A stretch of DNA of 53,381 nucleotides, taken from the NCBI GenBank assembly GCA_003457135.1, contig DMSQ01000083.1:1-53381 (forward strand), in the 5' to 3' direction. How positions within the stretch are numbered: the first letter of the stretch is position 1; each line of letters opens with the position of its first letter. The notes under the pieces were generated by a model. That model did not search any database. It was not told the origin of the DNA and saw only the letters and a list, made by a program, of their open reading frames with translations. Below, piece by piece: positions 8,652 through 15,671 of this stretch. This stretch comes from Prolixibacteraceae bacterium. GTDB lineage: Bacteria; Bacteroidota; Bacteroidia; Bacteroidales; Prolixibacteraceae. A program made the translations under genes and the position numbers.

Positions 8652-8969
8652 ATGAAGGATAAGAACTACATATTACAATTAATTAAACTATCTGTAAAAT
8701 CTACTGATCCGGATGCCACATTAATTTTATATGGGTCATACGCAAGGGGTGATTACAGTGCTGATTCTGATGTTGATTTACTAATCCTCCTGAATCAGGA
8801 CAGAATTACGAGATTAGACGAAAAGAGGATAAAATATCCCTTGTACGATATTGAATTTGAAACAGGTACTATTATTAGTCCATTAGTTTTTTCAAAAAAG
8901 GATTGGGAAACAAGACACAGAATTACTCCTTTTTATGAAAATGTAAAAAAGGATGGCCAAATATTATGA
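8652..8969 (+). CDS. mntA: MntA-type nucleotidyltransferase antitoxin (second copy)
   Basis: Minimal nucleotidyltransferase of 105 residues, same length as the first copy and about 50% identical. It has GSYARG followed by ADSDVDLLIL, which gives the two metal-binding Asp residues, and a later acidic strand IEFETG. The RITPFYENV-K-DGQIL tail matches the first copy closely. It overlaps hepT by 4 bp. By analogy with MntA-HepT systems it should inactivate the partner by nucleotidylation. The pair is inserted, on the opposite strand, between the propeller gene and the ThuA gene. Two related but clearly diverged pairs within 8 kb raise the question of cross-neutralisation. Confidence 0.88.
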   Translation: MKDKNYILQLIKLSVKSTDPDATLILYGSYARGDYSADSDVDLLILLNQDRITRLDEKRIKYPLYDIEFETGTIISPLVFSKKDWETRHRITPFYENVKKDGQIL

Positions 8970-9361
8970 ATTATTCGGAACGACAGGAATTGGTAAGGTA
9001 TAGAATATTAAAAGCCAGGGAAACCTTTAACGAGGTTAATCTACATATTTCCAACGGCTTATGGAATACTGCTGTTAACCGACTTTATTATGCTTGTTTC
9101 TATGCAGTAAATGCCCTTCTTATTGACAAAGAAATTCAACCTCAAACTCATTCCGGCGTCAGGCAAATGTTTGGATTACATTTCATCAAAACCGGGATCA
9201 TAGACAACTCGATTGGCAAATTTTTTACTGATATTTATGATCTTCGGCAGTCCAGTGACTACGATGATTATGTGGCCTTTAATCATGATATTGTGATGGA
9301 CTTGATTAATCCGGCAAACGAGTTGATTACCAAAATAGAATCAATAATATACTCGGAATGA
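8966..9361 (+). CDS. hepT: HEPN-domain toxin HepT (second copy)
   Basis: HEPN protein of 131 residues homologous to the one at 1403-1801. The signature helix NRLYYACFYAVNALL and the QTHSG turn are conserved, as is the late R-Q-S-S-D-Y segment in the place where other HEPN toxins carry R-x4-6-H. No signal peptide or membrane segment. It begins inside the stop of mntA (ATGA). It ends 56 bp before the convergent ThuA gene. Predicted toxin of a coupled toxin-antitoxin pair; the exact target RNA is unknown. Confidence 0.86.
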   Translation: MNYSERQELVRYRILKARETFNEVNLHISNGLWNTAVNRLYYACFYAVNALLIDKEIQPQTHSGVRQMFGLHFIKTGIIDNSIGKFFTDIYDLRQSSDYDDYVAFNHDIVMDLINPANELITKIESIIYSE

Positions 9362-9417
9362 CCCCTGCGATTTGCTAAGACAGTAACTTACCAAATTTTA
9401 TTTGTTTTCGTAACGAA

Positions 9418-10377
9418 CTATTTCTTCAGCTCAAATTTTCGATTTTTTGATTCTTCGGCAGTAGGAAAATCAGCCGGAACCGGCAGTGTTACTTTGCCTG
9501 AAGCTGCCCATTCTACCCCACGGATAAAAGTAGTGATAAACCCCACCCCTTCGCAGGAATAATCGTCGTGTCCGAGGGTTGTATGAAAAATACGTCCCTC
9601 CCCATAGGTCAACACCATCAGAATGGGTTCGTGCCGATCGGTTGGTGCCTTTCCCGACATATCTTTTCCTGTGGCCAGAATGATCATATTTTCTCCCGGT
9701 CCACGTAATTTTGCATAACATTCATCCTTAGCAGTCAACCAAACCTTCGGCAAGCCTTTCGTAATGGGATGGTCGGCAACACGAATGGTAACAGGGACGA
9801 TATGCTGCGGCCCATGTGCGCCCGCACTGCCCGGTGAAGGATCGCGAACTAATTGACCTTCGTTGGTATAATAAACATATGGACCATCTTTCTCGTTCCG
9901 GTCGCCCCATCCGCCAAGTCCAATCATCTTGTTGTACTCGAGCCATGTAGGAAAAGAGTTATCCGCAGCATGTACCGAAACAAAGCCACCTCCATCCTTC
10001 ATATATTTTTCAAGTGCCTTTTGTGTAGCTTCAGGCCAATCTGCAGCCCTCCACCCAAAATTGGAAACTACCACATCGTATTTTTTGAAAGAAAGGATAA
10101 AATCAGGATCAGATTTTGGTTCCTTCAAATCCTGTGTTTCACCGACACCTGCCAAAGGTAGATATGCTTTTTCACGTCCTCCCATCCAGGTGAACTTCGT
10201 ACGCCGGATATCCACTGTGAACAAACCCGTTTCTTCCAGATACTGCTTCATCATGATGGTTGATTTGGGCCATACCTCGTGATTATTCTGTCCGTCAACA
10301 ATGAGCACCTTTATCTTAGCTTCAGTAGAAAACGATAACAACAGAATACAAACAATACTTAACCAACTTGTTTTCAT
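9418..10377 (-). CDS. ThuA-domain protein, exported
   Basis: ThuA-like protein (PF06283, class I glutamine amidotransferase-like fold) of 319 residues from the ATG at 10377, which begins a signal peptide (SWLSIVCILLLSF, cleavage near STEA). An ORF extension to 10416 is not needed. Family landmarks are VLIVDGQNNHEVWPKS at the mature N terminus, the GGGFVSVHAADNSF nucleophile-elbow region around residue 130, and IFHTTLGHDDYSC near residue 270. ThuA proteins are named for trehalose utilisation, but exported members often accompany sugar oxidoreductases or propeller proteins and have no proven reaction. It is the last minus-strand gene after the GltD-like flavoprotein, 60 bp away, and may belong to that transcript. 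Confidence 0.85.
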   Translation of the reverse strand: MKTSWLSIVCILLLSFSTEAKIKVLIVDGQNNHEVWPKSTIMMKQYLEETGLFTVDIRRTKFTWMGGREKAYLPLAGVGETQDLKEPKSDPDFILSFKKYDVVVSNFGWRAADWPEATQKALEKYMKDGGGFVSVHAADNSFPTWLEYNKMIGLGGWGDRNEKDGPYVYYTNEGQLVRDPSPGSAGAHGPQHIVPVTIRVADHPITKGLPKVWLTAKDECYAKLRGPGENMIILATGKDMSGKAPTDRHEPILMVLTYGEGRIFHTTLGHDDYSCEGVGFITTFIRGVEWAASGKVTLPVPADFPTAEESKNRKFELKK

Positions 10378-10437
10378 AATTGCATTTTTTACATGATTTG
10401 AAATACCTATTTTCAATATTATAATTTAATCCCTGAA

Positions 10438-12000
10438 TTACAATTGTTCCTCTACCCCAAACATGGCCAATGCACCCGTCGGACAAGCTTTCGCCACAAT
10501 AGCCGCTGTTTTCTCCAGTCCTTTTTGAACACTTTCGTTGAAAGGAACATCAATTTTGACATCGAACCCACGACCAATAAATGTAAAGCCGAATTCTTCC
10601 TGATGTTGCCGTGTCAGGCGAACACAAATACCGCATTTGATGCACTTGGCAGGTTCGTAAACTATTCCTTCGCGATGAATAAACTTCTCCACATTCAGCC
10701 GTTCGCTGGTTTGAAACCTTTTCTGAACAGCCTGATAACGATGGGACAATTCGCGCAACACACACGATTCCGGATTGCGGCAATCGCAGTGCATACAGCG
10801 TTTGGCTTCGCGAATCGCTGCTTCTTTGGTGAATCCTGATTGATCGGCCTTTTGGCGCGGGGCATTTTCTGAATCCTTCTGATACTGGATAAACTCTACT
10901 TCTGCCAGCCTTCCGAATTTGGAATTGAAGCGCTCCGGATATCCTGAAACTTCATCAGTTTTGAAATAGTTATCGATGATTGTTGCCACCTCTTTTCCCT
11001 GGCCAACCGAACGCACAGCCAATTTTGAAGCCCGGAGTGAGTTTCCAACAGCAAAAACCTTTGGGATAGAAGTCAGGTAACTGGATTTATCAGCCTCAAT
11101 CCCGGTTTTGGTAGTTTTCAGGAAGAAGGCAGAAGTTCCTTCAGCAACAGTTCCGGTAGCTACAACCACAGCATCAAATTTGGTCTGCAATTCTGTAAAA
11201 CTGTTGTCATCAATGAATTCATTCAGCTTGATCTGAACGCCGGTTGCCACAATTTGAGCTACTTCCTGCTCAATGATTTCGGCAGGTAATATTTCGGAAC
11301 CGATCTGAAGCAGTTCGCCGCCAGCCCCACTGTTCTTTTCAAATATCACAGCCTGATGGCCTTTGATCTGCAAATAATAGGCAGCGGCCAATCCGGCAGG
11401 ACCGGATCCAATTACAGCTACTTTTTTTCCTGAAAGTTCAGCCAGTTGCGGCTGGTACGGTTTTCCTGATTTCAAATCTTCGTCGCCCACATACCGTTTC
11501 AACAGACAAATCGAAACCGATTCGTCAACCTGTTTACGGCGGCAACCGGCTTCGCATGGCGCAGGACAAATTCGCCCCAGTATGGAAGGCAAAGCAATGT
11601 CGCGTTTTACCACTTCAAGCGCTTTCTCAAAATCACCTTTGGCAATCAGGCGGTTCATCAGCGGAATATTCATGTGTGCCGGACAAACCAACTGGCAGGG
11701 CGCTTCGCAGTCGCCCACGTGTTCGCTAAGCAACAATTCGAGAGCCGCTTTCCGGGATTCAATCGTTTCTTCATCATTAGAAATAATAACCTGACCTTCA
11801 ATCACCGGAGTTGAACAGGATGCGAAAAACCGTCCGTTTTTAGCATCTTTCACCAGGCAAATCATGCACGAGGTGAAATGTTCAGTTCCTTCCAGGTAGC
11901 ACATCGTCGGAATCTCAATTCCAACAGATTGTGCGGCCTGCCAGACTGAAGTGCCGGGTTGAACCTCAATGGTGCGGTTGTCTATAGTGAGTTTTATCAT
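10438..12000 (-). CDS. 2Fe-2S/4Fe-4S flavoprotein, NuoG-N plus GltD-like (StnA/NfnB-type)
   Basis: Multidomain oxidoreductase of 520 residues from the ATG at 12000; an upstream start at 12063 would read into the inverted repeat of the next cassette. Residues 1-75 are a plant-type 2Fe-2S ferredoxin (Cys34, 45, 48, 62). Next comes the NuoG-type SEHVGDCEAPC segment with His94, Cys98 and more Cys to 106. Then follows a glutamate-synthase-beta-like domain with RICPAPCEAGC, a GSGPAGLAAAYY FAD-binding loop near 200 and ATG/AVGN segments. The C terminus has CMHCDC and CIKCGIC clusters. With the NuoE-NuoF fusion just upstream, this resembles the NAD(P)-linked flavoprotein partner of Sporomusa-type (Stn) electron-bifurcating transhydrogenases. 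Cytoplasmic. The exact electron partners are inferred. Confidence 0.82.
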   Translation of the reverse strand: MIKLTIDNRTIEVQPGTSVWQAAQSVGIEIPTMCYLEGTEHFTSCMICLVKDAKNGRFFASCSTPVIEGQVIISNDEETIESRKAALELLLSEHVGDCEAPCQLVCPAHMNIPLMNRLIAKGDFEKALEVVKRDIALPSILGRICPAPCEAGCRRKQVDESVSICLLKRYVGDEDLKSGKPYQPQLAELSGKKVAVIGSGPAGLAAAYYLQIKGHQAVIFEKNSGAGGELLQIGSEILPAEIIEQEVAQIVATGVQIKLNEFIDDNSFTELQTKFDAVVVATGTVAEGTSAFFLKTTKTGIEADKSSYLTSIPKVFAVGNSLRASKLAVRSVGQGKEVATIIDNYFKTDEVSGYPERFNSKFGRLAEVEFIQYQKDSENAPRQKADQSGFTKEAAIREAKRCMHCDCRNPESCVLRELSHRYQAVQKRFQTSERLNVEKFIHREGIVYEPAKCIKCGICVRLTRQHQEEFGFTFIGRGFDVKIDVPFNESVQKGLEKTAAIVAKACPTGALAMFGVEEQL

Positions 12001-12010
12001 TTTAAAATTG

Positions 12011-12603
12011 TTGCGGGTTACGGGATTCGGGTTGCGGGTCAGGGGTTGCTGGTTGATTTCCAATTTTCTTCCACATATTGGATAAACTTATTGATTTTTG
12101 CACCCAACACTTCATACTCTTCCAATAAACTGTTTAAGTCTTTGTTTTCAAAATGGATTTCATTAATCATGGTCAGTTGTGAAATTGCCTCATCACATGA
12201 AGCATGAGCAAATATCAGAAACCGAACAAATTCATCTTTATACCTTCTCCGGCCAAAGCCTTCAGCAATATTGTCCTTGATACTTTTTGAGGATCTTCGA
12301 ACCTGACTTCCTTGTTCATATAGTTCATATTTTGGCAAAGTCATGGTCATTTTATGAACGTCTATTGCCAATCTATATGCCAATTTGTAGATATCAAGTT
12401 CTTTGTAGCTGTTCATAGTAAAAAAGTTACGGATTACCTAAAAATGTTACGAGTTACGAGTTTCAAGTCACGGGTAAAAAAATGTTTCTATCTATTTTCC
12501 TCAATAAAATCAGCAATATTCTCATTATTATATCATTAGATCAACCATACTACAATCTTCGACAACCGATAACCCGTAACCCGCATCTCGAAACCCGCAA
12601 CCC
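12011..12603. repeat. cassette bounded by inverted GCGGGTTACGGG repeats
   Basis: The left end holds TGCGGGTTACGGG followed by CGGGTTGCGGG (12012-12040). The right end holds the same words on the other strand (12571-12603: CCCGTAACCCGCA, then CCCGCAACCC). A third degenerate block, GTTACGAGTTACGAG, lies at 12445-12475. Between the ends is one gene, for a four-helix-bundle protein. The left end touches the GltD-like gene's start region and the right end touches the stop of the NuoE-NuoF gene, so the cassette exactly fills the spacer. Confidence 0.6.
12039..12416 (-). CDS. four-helix bundle protein (23S rRNA IVS family)
   Basis: All-helical protein of 125 residues of the S23/IVS family (TIGR02436-like). 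Hallmarks are the opening YKELDIYKLAYRLA, the QVRRSSKSIKDNIAEGFGRR core around residues 37-58, and RFLIFAHASCDEAISQL. These genes were first found in intervening sequences of bacterial 23S rRNA genes and also occur as orphan genes in many Bacteroidota. The function is unknown. Here it lies between two redox-island genes on the same strand and is flanked by inverted repeats; its last codons run into the left repeat, so the exact C terminus may vary between copies. It looks like an inserted passenger rather than a redox component. Confidence 0.88.
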   Translation of the reverse strand: MNSYKELDIYKLAYRLAIDVHKMTMTLPKYELYEQGSQVRRSSKSIKDNIAEGFGRRRYKDEFVRFLIFAHASCDEAISQLTMINEIHFENKDLNSLLEEYEVLGAKINKFIQYVEENWKSTSNP

Positions 12604-14975
12604 TATATGATCTCCACCGCATCCACCGGGCAAACCTGCCTGCAGGCATCGCATTTGATGCAGAGGTCGGTAATGACTTCATGCTTTTCGTGCGGCTTGA
12701 AAAGAATTGCTTCGGTCGGGCATTTCTGGGCACATAAGGTGCAGCCGATGCACAAATCATTGATCTGGTATTTGATCAGGCTCTGGCATTTGCCCGATGG
12801 GCATCTGCCTTCGATGTGGGCAATGTATTCTTCATGAAAATATTTTAAAGTGGACAAAATAGGGTTTGGCGCCGTTTTCCCCAAGCCGCACAAACTTCCT
12901 TTTTTTGTCCAGCCAGCCAGATATTCCAATTCATCCAAATCCTTCAAAGTACCTTTTCCGGTCGTAATTTTGGTCAGGATATCGAGCATTCGTTTGGTTC
13001 CGACACGACAGAAGGTACATTTTCCACAGGATTCATTCTGGGTAAATGAGAGGAAAAAATGAGCAATATCAACCATACAATCCGTCTCATCCAGAACTAC
13101 CAATCCACCGGAACCCATCATGGCGCCCACTTCATGCAACGATTCGTAGTCAATTGGTGTATCGTACAATTCAGCCGGGATGCAACCGCCCGAGGGACCG
13201 CCTATCTGAACGGCCTTGAATTTTTTTCCATTTTGCACACCACCGCCAATTTCCTCAACGATCTGCCGGACAGTAATCCCCATTGGCACTTCGATTAGCC
13301 CTCCACGATTGACTTTTCCGGCCAGTGCAAAAACTTTGGTCCCTTTGCTGGTTCCCTGACCAATTCCGGCAAATTTAGCTGGTCCTTCGCGGATAATGTA
13401 CGAAACCTGGGCATAAGTTTCGGTATTGTTGATCAGGGTTGGTTGTTTCCACAAGCCACTCACTGCCGGAAAAGGCGGACGAATTTGCGGAAATCCACGC
13501 TGTCCTTCAATAGATTGCATCAGGGCAGTTTCCTCGCCACATACAAAAGCGCCTGCTCCTTCATAAATAGTAATGTCGAATGAGAATCCTGATCCTATAA
13601 TATTTTCGCCCAGATAATTATTTTCGCGGCAATAAACGAGCGCCTGCCGGATTCGTTTCACTGCCAGCTGGTATTCGGCGCGGATATAGAAAAATCCCTG
13701 TGTAGCGCCAACCGCCTTGGCTGCAATAACAATGCCTTCAATCACGCGGTATGGATACGATTCGAGCAGCATCCGGTCCATAAAAGCGCCCGGATCACCC
13801 TCATCACCATTACAAATCAGGTATTTGACATCAGATTTATTTTCGGCCACCAAACTCCATTTCTGGCCGGTTGGGAAGCCCGCCCCTCCCCTTCCACGCA
13901 AACCGCTATCTTTGATAGTCTCAATAATATCTTCGGAAGTCAATTCCATCAGACAGGTTTTCATCGCTGTAAAACCTTCATGGCGTTCGTATTCTTTGAT
14001 ATCGAGCGGATTGATAATTCCACGGTGTTGTGTCGCGATTGGGATCTGGCGGTCGAGAAAATCGGAAACCTGTTTCTCGCGGGCATCAATCGAGTACTGT
14101 TTTACTCCATCCCAAACAGTGTCGGTTTGTACACTTTCGAAGAATTTATACACGCTGTTTTTCAGCATACTGAAAGTACCCAGTGGTTTAAAATGGCTGG
14201 CAATGATGCCTGCAACATCTTCCGGCTTAACTTTGGCATACAAGGTTGGTTTCTCATTGATCGGAATGACCTCTACCAAAGGAACCTGATGGCACATACC
14301 CACGCAACCCACATTTTTCAGGCTAATTCTAATCCCGGTATGGGCAATTGTTTCTTCCACAGCTTTTTTCACATTTTCGCTTCCGGAGGCCACACAGCAT
14401 GAACCCAGACCGATGCGGATTTCTCCCTGAATTTCAGATCCATCCACATTCCGGAACAAACCTTTTTTAACCGATGAAATTCCAGCGTGTTTTTCAAAAT
14501 CGGCCAAAACATTTTCAACCTTGTCAGAAGCCACATGACCATAAGTAATTTCGTCAATCTGAACTACCGGCGCCAGGGTGCAGCAACCCAGACAGGACAC
14601 TTTTTCAATGGTATATTTTCGTGAAGCATCGGTTTCTTCATTTCCGGTCAGGTTAAAATGCCTCCGAAGAGCATCGTAAACCTGACTGGCGCCTTTCACA
14701 TGACAAGCCGTTCCGACACAAACTTTAATGATGTGTTCGCCAGCCGGCTGCATCCTGAATTGCGAATAAAATGATGCTACCCCGACAATCTGTTCAGGAG
14801 TGATTTCAGTTTTTTGGCATACGTATTTCAGCGCTTCCTCCGGAAGGTAATTGAATGTATTTTGAATCGCCTGAAGAATTGGGACGACGGATCGTTTTGC
14901 CGTCCCTTTTTCAGAGATGATCTGATCAACCGTTTGTGGTATGTTTGATTCGTTGTTCAAGTTGTAATTTTTCAA
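12603..14975 (-). CDS. NuoE-NuoF fusion with C-terminal ferredoxin domain
   Basis: Fusion protein of 790 residues. Residues 1-165 are NuoE-like, with 2Fe-2S ligands Cys86, Cys91, Cys128 and Cys132. Residues 180-262 are a second thioredoxin-like 2Fe-2S domain (Cys193/194, 224, 228), as at the N terminus of HydB/HndC-type subunits. Residues about 330-700 are NuoF-like, with the FMN loop GRGGAGFPTG at 361-370 and the 4Fe-4S motif SCGKCTFCRVGT. The end carries two 4Fe-4S motifs (CIGCTLCAQKCP and CIKCDACRQVCP). It oxidises or reduces NAD(H) in the cytoplasm. The start is a TTG: a stop lies 8 codons upstream and no ATG occurs before residue ~75. With the GltD-like flavoprotein downstream it could form an electron-bifurcating complex. 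It is not complex I, since no membrane subunits are nearby. Confidence 0.9.
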   Translation of the reverse strand: MKNYNLNNESNIPQTVDQIISEKGTAKRSVVPILQAIQNTFNYLPEEALKYVCQKTEITPEQIVGVASFYSQFRMQPAGEHIIKVCVGTACHVKGASQVYDALRRHFNLTGNEETDASRKYTIEKVSCLGCCTLAPVVQIDEITYGHVASDKVENVLADFEKHAGISSVKKGLFRNVDGSEIQGEIRIGLGSCCVASGSENVKKAVEETIAHTGIRISLKNVGCVGMCHQVPLVEVIPINEKPTLYAKVKPEDVAGIIASHFKPLGTFSMLKNSVYKFFESVQTDTVWDGVKQYSIDAREKQVSDFLDRQIPIATQHRGIINPLDIKEYERHEGFTAMKTCLMELTSEDIIETIKDSGLRGRGGAGFPTGQKWSLVAENKSDVKYLICNGDEGDPGAFMDRMLLESYPYRVIEGIVIAAKAVGATQGFFYIRAEYQLAVKRIRQALVYCRENNYLGENIIGSGFSFDITIYEGAGAFVCGEETALMQSIEGQRGFPQIRPPFPAVSGLWKQPTLINNTETYAQVSYIIREGPAKFAGIGQGTSKGTKVFALAGKVNRGGLIEVPMGITVRQIVEEIGGGVQNGKKFKAVQIGGPSGGCIPAELYDTPIDYESLHEVGAMMGSGGLVVLDETDCMVDIAHFFLSFTQNESCGKCTFCRVGTKRMLDILTKITTGKGTLKDLDELEYLAGWTKKGSLCGLGKTAPNPILSTLKYFHEEYIAHIEGRCPSGKCQSLIKYQINDLCIGCTLCAQKCPTEAILFKPHEKHEVITDLCIKCDACRQVCPVDAVEII

Positions 14976-15070
14976 TTTGAATTGTCGAATAAGGAGCAGC
15001 TACTTTGTTACTTATTTCTTATTCGATATTTATTATTTCTTATTTCTCTTCTTTTTTCTTTTTATCTTTT

Positions 15071-15117
15071 CCGTCCGAAAGAAGGTTTTCATACTGAAGA
15101 TCATTTTCCGCGGTCGG
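15071..15117 (-). repeat. 47-bp inverted-end repeat, copy A
   Basis: It begins CCGTCCGA and ends CCGCGGTCGG, with 29 unrelated bases between. Copies B (20260), C (22862) and D (53280) share the ends and the length. It lies 95 bp upstream of the NuoE-NuoF start, with the same orientation relative to the gene as the other copies. Confidence 0.7.
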
Positions 15118-15137
15118 ATTCTATCTTTTCCCTTGAC

Positions 15138-15219
15138 CCGTCAGCTAAAGCTGACGGCAAAGGATATGACTGAACTGATGTTTGATGCATTATCCTATGC
15201 CGTCACATTCATGTGACGG
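15138..15219. repeat. two 20-bp CCGT...ACGG palindromes
   Basis: CCGTCAGCTAAAGCTGACGG at 15138-15157 and CCGTCACATTCATGTGACGG at 15200-15219 are near-perfect hairpins with the same outer CCGT/ACGG and different inner bases. The first is followed by CAAAGGATATGAC, which recurs in similar form (CAAATGATATCGC) after the palindrome at 22931-22950. Confidence 0.65.
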
Positions 15220-15281
15220 ACATGAAAGACCAACATGTTCAGGTAAGGAGTCATAGGCATTATCTTTTGCCTGATCTATCA

Positions 15282-15660
15282 TTACTTCTTTTGTTTCGGT
15301 AATTTCTTTGTTGCTTTTTCAATTTTCTTTTCATCGCTTGCCACGCTGCGTTCCATTTTTTGATGTCTTCGACTACCGGGTAAGCATAAAATCGGTAATC
15401 TCGCGTTTTGCTCCACTTCCCAATTCGACCATTTTCGTGACCTCACGAAAATGGTCGTCAATGTTGATATTCTGCGTTTTACAAGAATCTACCGCACGCT
15501 GAATAGCGATTATGAAATCCTCCCAGCGGGCATACCCCAACTTCTCTTGCAATTCGCGGGCAAACCAGATTTCTACCTGTTCGCTATTATCCTCACTGTT
15601 GATAAAATGAACTATTTCATCAAAAAATGATTTTAGTTGAAAAATGCGTAGTTTATCCAT
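15282..15660 (-). pseudogene. dinD: dinD remnant (internal deletion plus frameshift)
   Basis: The first 95 codons match the N terminus of DinD-type proteins (Bro-N-like): IWFARELQEKLGYARWEDF, DDHFREVTKMVELGSGAKREI and a final DFMLTR. The next family residue would be Tyr, but the reading runs CGG-TA then jumps into a different sequence and creates a TAG. Past that point the DNA encodes VEDIKK and, after a one-base shift in an A-run, MERSVASDEKKIEKATKKLPKQKK and a stop at 15282. That resembles a DinD C terminus. DinD is normally about 270-280 residues, so roughly 150 codons of the middle are missing. DinD is a RecA-filament inhibitor induced by DNA damage in E. coli. This copy should be non-functional. 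Confidence 0.72.
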
Positions 15661-15671
15661 TTGATGCTAAT

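Larger units (their letters stand above)
14976..15281. other. 306-bp palindrome-rich spacer
   Basis: There is no gene here. From left to right it holds repeated TTATTTCTTATT-like words (14997-15060), the 47-bp repeat A (15071-15117), a 20-bp palindrome (15138-15157) and a second 20-bp palindrome (15200-15219). It ends at the dinD remnant. The leader and promoter of the NuoE-NuoF gene must lie inside this stretch. Confidence 0.6.

Noticed and set aside
1089..9361. A phage-defence island
   Set aside because: Two mntA-hepT pairs are present, but no restriction, retron, CBASS or other defence genes accompany them; the pairs look like separate insertions.
10438..14975. Part of respiratory complex I or an FeFe hydrogenase
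   Set aside because: NuoE/F and NuoG-N domains are present, but no membrane subunits (NuoA, H, J-N) and no H-cluster motifs occur in the window; the GltD-like FAD domain points to another complex.
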